64,000 nucleotides of DNA from Streptomyces sp. CG4 (GTDB lineage Bacteria > Actinomycetota > Actinomycetes > Streptomycetales > Streptomycetaceae). The stretch spans positions 4,464,001 through 4,528,000 of the forward strand of contig NZ_CP163525.1 of assembly GCF_041080655.1 (NCBI RefSeq), read 5' to 3'. The position numbers and the translations under genes are program-made. Under the pieces are notes generated by a model that had not been told where the DNA came from, did not search any database, and worked only from the letters and a program-made list of their open reading frames with translations. Below, one piece after another: positions 1-6,367 of the stretch (positions are counted from its first letter, which is position 1; each line of letters begins with the position of its first letter).

Positions 1-1035
1 CGGCACGAACTCGGCGGCCTGCCGGTTGCCGAGCGTGATGGTGCCGGTCTTGTCCAGCAGCAGCGTGGAGACGTCGCCGGCGGCCTCGACCGCGCGGCCG
101 GACATGGCCAGGACGTTGCGCTGCACCAGCCGGTCCATGCCCGCGATACCGATCGCGGAGAGCAGGGCGCCGATGGTGGTCGGGATGAGGCAGACCAGCA
201 GGGCGACCAGCACGATCATGGTCAGGTGCGTGCCCGCGTAGGTGGCGAACGGCGGCAGCGTGGCGACGGCCAGCAGGAAGACGATGGTCAGCGAGGCGAG
301 CAGGATGTTCAGCGCGATCTCGTTGGGCGTCTTCTGCCGGGCAGCGCCCTCGACCAGGTTGATCATCCGGTCGATGAAGGTCTCGCCGGGCTTCGTCGTG
401 ATCTTGATGACGATGCGGTCGGAGAGGACCTTCGTACCGCCCGTGACGGCACAGCGGTCGCCGCCGGACTCACGGATGACCGGGGCGGACTCACCGGTGA
501 TGGCCGACTCGTCCACCGAGGCGACACCCTCGACGACGTCACCGTCGCCGGGGATCACGTCACCGGCCTCGCAGACCACCAGGTCGTCGATGGTCAGCGC
601 GGTGCCGGGGACCTCCTCCTCCGTGCCGTCCTTGAGCAGCCGGCGGGCGACGGTGTCGGTCTTGGCCTTGCGCAGGGTGTCGGCCTGCGCCTTGCCGCGG
701 CCCTCGGCGACGGCCTCCGCCAGGTTGGCGAAGATCACGGTCAGCCACAGCCAGGCGCTGATGGTCCAGCCGAACCAGTCGCCCGGGTCCTTGAAGGAGA
801 AGACGGTGGTCAGGACGGAGCCGATCCACACCACGAACATCACGGGCGACTTGACCATCACCCGCGGGTCGAGCTTGCGGAACGCGTCCGGCAGCGACTT
901 GACCAGTGCCTTGGGGTCGAAGAGGCCCGCTCCGACACGGCCCTCGTCGGGCTTGTGCCCGGTCGGCGCGTCCTGGTGGGGCGCAAGGGTGGGAGTGGAC
1001 ATGGAGTCCTCGTGCTCCTTGGTGTCGGTCGTCAT
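1..1035 (-). CDS. kdpB: KdpB, K+-transporting P-type ATPase catalytic subunit (3' end cut by window)
   Basis: KdpB hydrolyses ATP to drive K+ uptake through KdpA in the membrane KdpFABC complex. About 345 N-terminal codons of a ~700-residue protein are visible. They hold two early membrane segments, the actuator loop with the TGES signature, two more helices with the PTTIGALLSAIG stretch, and the phosphorylation motif DKTGT shortly before the edge. The ATG shares one base with the kdpA stop (TGATG), so the two are translationally coupled. The nucleotide-binding half and the expected kdpC lie left of the window. A full-length paralogue sits at 13309-15468. Identity is certain; only completeness is unknown. 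Confidence 0.97.
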   Translation of the reverse strand, partial: MTTDTKEHEDSMSTPTLAPHQDAPTGHKPDEGRVGAGLFDPKALVKSLPDAFRKLDPRVMVKSPVMFVVWIGSVLTTVFSFKDPGDWFGWTISAWLWLTVIFANLAEAVAEGRGKAQADTLRKAKTDTVARRLLKDGTEEEVPGTALTIDDLVVCEAGDVIPGDGDVVEGVASVDESAITGESAPVIRESGGDRCAVTGGTKVLSDRIVIKITTKPGETFIDRMINLVEGAARQKTPNEIALNILLASLTIVFLLAVATLPPFATYAGTHLTMIVLVALLVCLIPTTIGALLSAIGIAGMDRLVQRNVLAMSGRAVEAAGDVSTLLLDKTGTITLGNRQAAEFVP

Positions 1036-2696
1036 CACGCCAGCCCTTCCGCGAGCGGGCCCAGCGCGAGGGCCGGGAAGTACGTGAGACCGGTGATGAT
1101 CAGGATCGCGCCGACCAGCAGGCCGGTGAACAGCGGCTTCTCGGTGCGCAGGGTGCCCGCGGTGACCGGGACCGGCTTCTGCTCGGCGAGCGAGCCGGCC
1201 AGGGCCAGGACGAAGATCATGGGCAGGAAGCGGCCGAGCAGCATCGCGAGCCCGGTCATGGTGTTGTACCAGTCGGTGTTCGCGTTCAGCCCGGCGAAGG
1301 CCGAGCCGTTGTTGTTCGACGCCGACGTGAAGGCGTACAGGACCTCGGAGAACCCGTGCGCGCCGGAGTTGAGCATCGAGTGCGGCGGAGTCGGCAGGGC
1401 CATGGAGGCCGCCGTGAAGACCAGCACCAGGGCGGGGGTGATGAGGATGTAGCAGGCGGCGAGCTTCATCTCGCGGCCGCCGATCTTCTTGCCCAGGTAC
1501 TCGGGCGTACGGCCGACCATCAGACCAGCGATGAACACCGCGATGACCGCCATGATCAGCATGCCGTAGAGGCCGGAGCCGGTGCCGCCGGGCGCGATCT
1601 CGCCCAGCATCATGCCGAGCATGGTGATGCCGCCGCCGAGGCCGGTGAAGGAGGAGTGGAAGGAGTCCACCGCACCGGTCGAGGTCAGCGTCGTGGCTAC
1701 GGCGAAGATCGACGATCCGCCGACACCGAAGCGGACCTCCTTGCCCTCCATCGCGCCGCCCGCGGCCTGGAGCGCCGGGCCGTGGTGGGCGAACTCGGTC
1801 CACATCATCAGGACGGTGAAGCTCAGCCAGATGGTGACCATCGTGGCGAGGATCGCGTAACCCTGCTTCACGTTGCCGACCATCACGCCGAAGGTGCGGG
1901 TCAGCGAGAACGGGATCACCAGGATCAGGAAGATCTCGAAGAGGTTGGTGAAGGGCGTCGGGTTCTCGAAGGGGTGGGCGGAGTTGGCGTTGAAGTAGCC
2001 ACCACCGTTGGTGCCCAGCTCCTTGATGGCCTCCTGGGAGGCGACCGCGCCGCCGTTCCACTGCTGCGAGCCGCCCATGAACTGGCCGACCTCGTGGATG
2101 CCGGAGAAGTTCTGGATGGCACCGCAGGCGACCAGGACGACCGCGGCGATCACGGCGCCCGGCACCAGGATGCGCAGCGTGCCGCGCACCAGGTCGGACC
2201 AGAAGTTGCCCAGCTCACCGGTGCGCGAGCGGGCGAAGCCGCGTACGAGGGCCACGGCGACGGCGATGCCGACGGCCGCGGAGACGAAGTTCTGCACGGC
2301 CAGGCCGGCGGTCTGCACGATGTGACCCATGGTCTGCTCGCCGGAGTACGACTGCCAGTTCGTGTTCGTCACGAACGAGACAGCCGTGTTGAACGACTGC
2401 GCCGGGTTGACCGACGAGAAGCCCATCGAGCCGGGCAGCACGCCCTGGAGCCGCTGCAGCAGGTAGAGGAAGAGGACGCCGGCCGCCGAGAAGGCGAGGA
2501 CACCGCGCAGGTACGCGGGCCAGGTCATCTCGGTGTCGGGGTTGGCACCGATGGCCTTGTAGATCCACTTCTCCACGCGCAGATGCTTGCGCGAGGAGTA
2601 GACCTTGGCCATGTAGTTGCCGACGGGGACGTAGACGAGCGCGAGCGCGCCTATGAGGGCGAGCAGCTGGAGCACGCCTGCGAGTACGGGACTCAT
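1035..2696 (-). CDS. kdpA: KdpA, K+-selective channel-like subunit
   Basis: KdpA is the K+-binding, channel-like subunit of the KdpFABC high-affinity K+ pump. The 553-residue protein has the family length and about ten hydrophobic segments, with the four pore-loop repeats marked by glycine-rich stretches such as NNNGSAFAG and NGGGYFNANS. The ATG at 2696 follows kdpF by 8 bases, and the stop overlaps the kdpB start. It is the third gene of a leftward operon (27-aa peptide, kdpF, kdpA, kdpB). Expression should respond to K+ limitation, and the promoter region carries the paired repeats described at 2952-3001. Confidence 0.98.
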   Translation of the reverse strand: MSPVLAGVLQLLALIGALALVYVPVGNYMAKVYSSRKHLRVEKWIYKAIGANPDTEMTWPAYLRGVLAFSAAGVLFLYLLQRLQGVLPGSMGFSSVNPAQSFNTAVSFVTNTNWQSYSGEQTMGHIVQTAGLAVQNFVSAAVGIAVAVALVRGFARSRTGELGNFWSDLVRGTLRILVPGAVIAAVVLVACGAIQNFSGIHEVGQFMGGSQQWNGGAVASQEAIKELGTNGGGYFNANSAHPFENPTPFTNLFEIFLILVIPFSLTRTFGVMVGNVKQGYAILATMVTIWLSFTVLMMWTEFAHHGPALQAAGGAMEGKEVRFGVGGSSIFAVATTLTSTGAVDSFHSSFTGLGGGITMLGMMLGEIAPGGTGSGLYGMLIMAVIAVFIAGLMVGRTPEYLGKKIGGREMKLAACYILITPALVLVFTAASMALPTPPHSMLNSGAHGFSEVLYAFTSASNNNGSAFAGLNANTDWYNTMTGLAMLLGRFLPMIFVLALAGSLAEQKPVPVTAGTLRTEKPLFTGLLVGAILIITGLTYFPALALGPLAEGLA

Positions 2697-2704
2697 GTCT
2701 GCTC

Positions 2705-2794
2705 TCAGAACCTCTCCGGGTAGATCAGGGCGAGGACGAGATAGCCCAGCAGGGCGACGGCCACGACCAGGCCGACGATGTTCTCGACGGTCAC
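2705..2794 (-). CDS. kdpF: KdpF, 29-residue membrane subunit
   Basis: A 29-codon gene starting at GTG 2794 and stopping 8 bases before kdpA. The product is one hydrophobic helix (VGLVVAVALLGYLVLALIYP) ending in the PERF tail typical of KdpF, which stabilises the KdpABC complex in the membrane. The GTG start overlaps the stop of the preceding 27-aa reading frame (GTGA), so the two are coupled. The call rests on size, the one-helix pattern and position directly before kdpA. Confidence 0.93.
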   Translation of the reverse strand: MTVENIVGLVVAVALLGYLVLALIYPERF

Positions 2795-2874
2795 AGCTTC
2801 GTCACCCCCTTGGCGACGAGGGCCACCAGCGCGAAACCCGCGAGGACGGTGACGACGAAGGCCAGATCGGCCAT
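2791..2874 (-). CDS. 27-aa hydrophobic leader protein of the kdp operon
   Basis: A 27-codon ATG frame (start MADLAFVVTVLAGF, end KGVTKL) with a good ribosome-binding site (AGGAG, 6 bases upstream). Its stop overlaps the GTG of kdpF. It is a single predicted membrane helix with a short basic tail. It is the first gene of the kdp transcript, lies between the promoter repeats and kdpF, and is too short for most gene finders. I know no proven function. An additional small Kdp subunit or a coupling leader peptide are the two obvious readings. The strong RBS and overlap argue that it is translated. Confidence 0.8.
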   Translation of the reverse strand: MADLAFVVTVLAGFALVALVAKGVTKL

Positions 2875-3051
2875 CGCGAACTCCTGGAGTGAGGTTCGGT
2901 GAAACGGACGTGTACGAGGAAAGCGCCTGTCTGGCCGGATCCGGGCGCCCGTTGACGCCTCTCATACGGCCGCGCTTACGCCTTTGACGGGTCTCTTACG
3001 GCCCCTGACCCGTACCGGCGGGTAGCGACCCGCGACAGCAGGTGACCCTGG
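2875..3051. other. kdp operon promoter region, no gene
   Basis: This non-coding stretch separates the first kdp gene (start 2874) from the duplicated permease tails. It contains the paired TTGACG-type repeats at 2952-3001, annotated separately, and a good Shine-Dalgarno for the 27-aa frame. No convincing -10/-35 pair was identified by eye. Confidence 0.6.
2952..3001. promoter_or_regulatory. Two 18-bp near-identical repeats, candidate operator of the kdp operon
   Basis: Read on the + strand, 2952-2969 is TTGACG-CCTCT-CATACGG and 2984-3001 is TTGACG-GGTCT-CTTACGG. The two copies differ at only three of 18 positions and are exactly 32 bp apart. Within each copy the half-sites are 11 bp apart, the phasing used by OmpR-family response regulators on direct repeats. 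The proximal copy ends 78 bp before the first kdp start codon. The same arrangement recurs at 5420-5468, 9084-9132 and 15704-15752. KdpE is the natural candidate binder (inference; kdpE is not in the window). Confidence 0.6.
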
Positions 3052-3052
3052 T

Positions 3053-3578
3053 CACAGCCGCTCCGGCTCGGCCTCCGGGATCAGCACGGTGACCTGGGTG
3101 CCGGGCTCGGCGGCGGCCACCTCGCGGACGTACGCGGCGATGGGACGCCCGAGGGGATGCCCCGGCTCACAGCGGCCGCATGCGCCGCCCGTCACACCCG
3201 TCACAGCCGGAACCGCAGTCGGCAGATCACCGCGTCCGTCTCCCGGCGCACGGCGTGCGCGACGAGCGCACCCCGCTGGTTCTGCAGCAGCCTCCCCCAC
3301 GCTCGGCTTCGCTCGCGCGGGGGCACCCCCAGCCACAGCCGCTCCGGCTCGGCCTCCGGGATCAGCACGGTGACCTGGGTGCCGGGCTCGGCGGCGGCCA
3401 CCTCGCGGACGTACGCGGCGATGGGACGCCCGAGGGGATGCCCCGGCTCACAGCGGCCGCATGCGCCGCCCGTCACACCCGTCACAGCCGGAACCGCAGT
3501 CGGCAGATCACCGCGTCCGTCTCCCGGCGCACGGCGTGCGCGACGAGCGCACCCCGCTGGTTCTGCAGCAGCCGCTGC
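3053..3578. repeat. Two tandem copies of the 3' end of the permease gene
   Basis: Positions 3053-3333 and 3334-3578 each repeat the last ~200 bp of the permease gene plus about 47 bp of downstream sequence, and both lead into the authentic copy that begins at 3579. The basic unit is 245 bp; the outer unit is 281 bp because it carries the insertion at 3293-3331. The two outer copies agree with each other (for example GTACGCGG and GGGACGCC) where the authentic copy reads GTAGGCGG and GGGGCGCC. This shows real divergence and not a simple assembly stutter. The copied coding pieces lack a start, so they are unlikely to be translated. Confidence 0.9.
3293..3331. mobile_element. 39-bp GC-rich palindromic insertion (Streptomyces-type small repeat)
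   Basis: Comparing the outer repeat with its sister copy shows that three bases (GCT, 3574-3576) are replaced by 39 bases at 3293-3331. The insert has CCCCC and GGGGG arms around a CGCTCGGCTTCGCTCGCG core. Sequences of this type are familiar from memory as dispersed non-coding repeats in Streptomyces genomes. Because the sister copy preserves the empty site, the insertion boundaries can be read directly. It encodes no protein. Confidence 0.7.
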
Positions 3579-5323
3579 CACAGCCGCTCCGGCTCGGCCT
3601 CCGGGATCAGCACGGTGACCTGGGTGCCGGGCTCGGCGGCGGCCACCTCGCGGACGTAGGCGGCGATGGGGCGCCCGAGCGTGCGCCGCCGGCAGGACAG
3701 CCGGACGAGCTCCACCCCCGGGTCCCAGTCCGCCCAGGCGCGCTCCAGCGCGTGCAGCTGGGCCCGGTCCTCGGGGTCCGGGTAGCACACGGTCACCGCG
3801 CGGACCTCGTCGCCGAGGGAGCTGGCCGCGCTGAGGGCCTCGGAGGTCAGCCGGGACAGGGTGGACACCGGCACGACCACCAGCGAGCGCTCGCGGTGCG
3901 GGGCCTCCGGGATACGGCCCAGCCCGAGCCGCTCGCCGATCCGGCCGTAGGCGCGGTGCACGGTCTGGAAGGCGACCACCAGCAGCGGCAGGGCGATGAC
4001 GATCAGCCAGGCGCCCTCGGTGAACTTGCTCGCCGTGACGACGACGGCGGCGATGCCGGTGAGGATGGCACCGAACCCGTTCAGCAGCGCCTTCCCGCGC
4101 CAGCCGGGTCCCTTTTCAAGCCGCCAGTGCCGGACCATGCCCACCTGGGCGATCGTGAAGCCGACGAAGACACCGATGGCGAACATCGGCACCAGGGTGT
4201 TGGTGTCGCCGCCGGAGAAGACCAGCAGCGCGGCCGAGACGACGGCGAGCGCGAGGACACCGTGCCGGTGCACCTGGCGGTCGGCCTTCAGCGCGAAGAC
4301 GTGCGGCGCGTAGTTGTCGCGGGCGAGCAGCTTCAGCAGCACCGGCAGCCCGCCGAAGGAGGTGTTCGCGGACAGCGCCAGCAGGATCACCGTCGCGAAC
4401 TGGATGATGTAGAAGGCCCAGTTGTGGCCGAGCGCGGCGTCCGCGAGCTGGGCGAGGACGGTGACGCCCTCGACCGGCTGGAGGTGGAAGCGGCCGATCA
4501 GCACCGACAGGCCGATCAGCATCAGGCCGAGCACGGCACCGAGGGCGACCTCGGCGCGCTGGGCCCGGCGCACCCGCGGCACCCGGAAGGAGGGGACGGC
4601 GTTGGCGATGGCCTCGACGCCGGTCAGCGCGGCACACCCGGAAGCGAATGCCTTCAGCAGCAGGAGCGCGCCCACGGAGGAGGCGTTGCCGGCGAGGACC
4701 GAGGCGTGCCCGGCGGCGGTCACCGTGCTCACGGGGTGGGAACGGAACAGGCCGACGGCGATGAGGACGAAGATCGAACCGACGAACACGACGGTCGGCA
4801 CGATGAACGCCTTCGCCGACTCCACGATCCCGCGCAGATTGACGCCCGTGATCAGCGCGAGCACCGCCAGGCACAGCCACAGCCGGTCGCCGTAGAGGGA
4901 CGGGAAGGCGGAGGTCAGGGCCGCCACGCCGGCCGTCACCGCGACCGCGACGTTGAGCACGTAGTCCAGTACCAGCGAGGCGGCGGCCACCAGGCTGGTG
5001 CGCGCCCCCAGATGGGTCTTGGCCACGGCGTACGACCCGCCGCCGTCCGGGAAGGCCGCGATCACCTGCCGGTACGACGCCACCAGCACCGCCAGCAGGG
5101 CGGCGATCGCCAGCGTGACCGGCATCGTGAAGCCCAGCCCGTGCGCGCCCGCGGCGGCGAGGACGAGGACGATCGCCTCGGGACCGTAGGCCACCGACGC
5201 CATGGCGTCCAGCGACAGGGCCGCGAGCCCCGTGACGGCGGTCAGCCGGTGCCGCTCGCCGGTATCAGGCGGCTCTTCGCCGGCGGGTACGGCATCCGGC
5301 TGCTCGGTGGTCAGGACGGACAT
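3482..5323 (-). CDS. KimA-like K+/APC-superfamily permease
   Basis: A 613-residue APC-superfamily transporter, close to the length of Bacillus KimA (YdaO), a K+/H+ symporter. Residues ~30-460 hold about twelve membrane helices, starting with the LSLDAMASVAYGPEAIVLVL segment characteristic of this group. Residues ~475-613 form a soluble C-terminal domain ending CRLRFRL. The start at ATG 5323 was preferred over ATG 5356 because GAAGGAG lies 9 bases upstream. The setting between kdpFAB and kdpD favours K+ over amino acids as substrate, but that is inference. The 3' end is duplicated downstream, and the promoter carries an 11-bp-phased TTGACG pair. Confidence 0.85.
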   Translation of the reverse strand: MSVLTTEQPDAVPAGEEPPDTGERHRLTAVTGLAALSLDAMASVAYGPEAIVLVLAAAGAHGLGFTMPVTLAIAALLAVLVASYRQVIAAFPDGGGSYAVAKTHLGARTSLVAAASLVLDYVLNVAVAVTAGVAALTSAFPSLYGDRLWLCLAVLALITGVNLRGIVESAKAFIVPTVVFVGSIFVLIAVGLFRSHPVSTVTAAGHASVLAGNASSVGALLLLKAFASGCAALTGVEAIANAVPSFRVPRVRRAQRAEVALGAVLGLMLIGLSVLIGRFHLQPVEGVTVLAQLADAALGHNWAFYIIQFATVILLALSANTSFGGLPVLLKLLARDNYAPHVFALKADRQVHRHGVLALAVVSAALLVFSGGDTNTLVPMFAIGVFVGFTIAQVGMVRHWRLEKGPGWRGKALLNGFGAILTGIAAVVVTASKFTEGAWLIVIALPLLVVAFQTVHRAYGRIGERLGLGRIPEAPHRERSLVVVPVSTLSRLTSEALSAASSLGDEVRAVTVCYPDPEDRAQLHALERAWADWDPGVELVRLSCRRRTLGRPIAAYVREVAAAEPGTQVTVLIPEAEPERLWQRLLQNQRGALVAHAVRRETDAVICRLRFRL

Positions 5324-5419
5324 GGGCGCGGGCTCCTTCTTCGTTCCACCGCGCATGAGGGTTCAGGAGTGCGCGGGTGCACCCAGGTTCCGTCCGTTTG
5401 CGACCGGATCCGGCTTCTC

Positions 5420-5468
5420 CTTGCGGCATCTTCGCGCGCAACCGGCCGACCTTGACGCGATCTTGACG
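5420..5468. promoter_or_regulatory. 11-bp-phased TTGACG pair before the KimA-like gene
   Basis: A perfect pair TTGACG-CGATC-TTGACG lies at 5452-5468. Exactly 32 bp nearer the gene is a weak pair (CTTGCG at 5420 and TTCGCG at 5431). The proximal edge is 97 bp before ATG 5323. This matches the geometry of the kdp operator region, with a near-perfect distal pair and a degenerate proximal pair. Taken alone the proximal pair would not be convincing. Confidence 0.5.
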
Positions 5469-5569
5469 GCCTGCGCCCGGACAGCTCGGTCCCTCCGGTT
5501 CACCGGATGCGGCCGCACCCCCGTCATCAGGTTGTCCGGCCCGCGCCGGGTGGTGGCCAGGACCGCCAG

Positions 5570-6367
5570 TCACCTCCGCGCCGGGCCCGCCGTGTCCAGT
5601 GCCGCGCCCGTCTGGTCGGCCAGGGTCACGGCCACCAGGCGGGCCTGCAGCGGGGGTACGGGGCCCGGCCCTGGGGTGAGCATGAAACGGCCCTGGTAGT
5701 GGCCGTTGCCGTAGGTGCGCAGCTCGATCTCGCCCTCGGGCCAGCCGTCGGTGTCCGGGTTCCGGCTGCGCCGGCCCACCGTGACACTGCCGTCCGTCTC
5801 CAGCCGCGGCGGCCGCCCCAGGAGGGTGCCGTACTCGAAGCGGCAGGCGCGCAGGCCGAGGAGTCCGGTCAGCTCGCCGCGGACGTGGTCGACCACGATG
5901 TCCGCCGAGTTGGCCGACTTCGCCAGGTCCGCCGTCCGGTGGACACGGGTGAGATGCGCCGCTTCGGTGACGGTGACGACCTCCAACCGGCGGGCGCGGG
6001 CTGCCAGTTGGGACACGATGACCCCGACGACCAGCAGCAGCACCGCCGTCCCGATGTCGGCGGACGCGGTGATGTCGAAGGTCTCGTACGGCCGCGTCAG
6101 GAAGAAGTCGAACCAGGCCGCCGCCGACAGGGCCGCGGCCACGCCCGCCGTACGGCTGCCGAGCGCGGACACCGCGACGACCACCACGACGAGGATCAGG
6201 GCGGCGTTCGTGTGCGTCAGGCTCGTACGGAACGGGACGAGCGCGAGGGAGACGAGGAACGGGGCGACGAGGGCCGCCGCCAGGGCGAGCCGGTCGCGCA
6301 TCGGCCAGGTCCACGGCGCGCGGGATTGCGCACGGTGCAGCTTCCAGGTACCGGTCACAGCACTCAT
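5570..6367 (-). CDS. DUF4118 membrane protein coupled to kdpD
   Basis: A 265-residue protein. Residues ~25-120 form four hydrophobic segments of the DUF4118 type, the same membrane module found inside KdpD. The C-terminal ~140 residues are soluble, carry no histidine-kinase motifs, and look like a small sensory (GAF-like) module. The ATG shares a base with the kdpD stop (TGATG), so it is co-translated with KdpD. A partner that modulates the KdpD sensor or binds its membrane domain is a reasonable inference. No catalytic function can be read from the sequence. Confidence 0.8.
   Translation of the reverse strand: MSAVTGTWKLHRAQSRAPWTWPMRDRLALAAALVAPFLVSLALVPFRTSLTHTNAALILVVVVVAVSALGSRTAGVAAALSAAAWFDFFLTRPYETFDITASADIGTAVLLLVVGVIVSQLAARARRLEVVTVTEAAHLTRVHRTADLAKSANSADIVVDHVRGELTGLLGLRACRFEYGTLLGRPPRLETDGSVTVGRRSRNPDTDGWPEGEIELRTYGNGHYQGRFMLTPGPGPVPPLQARLVAVTLADQTGAALDTAGPARR

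Noticed and set aside
226..1452. Long rightward frames opposite kdpB/kdpA
   Set aside because: Arg/Gly-rich shadow frames of high-G+C coding sequence on the other strand; kdp protein motifs on the minus strand are decisive.
3052..3336. 94-aa leftward frame and overlapping rightward frames in the repeat region
   Set aside because: They are out-of-place copies of the permease 3' end; no start site or independent RBS supports translation.
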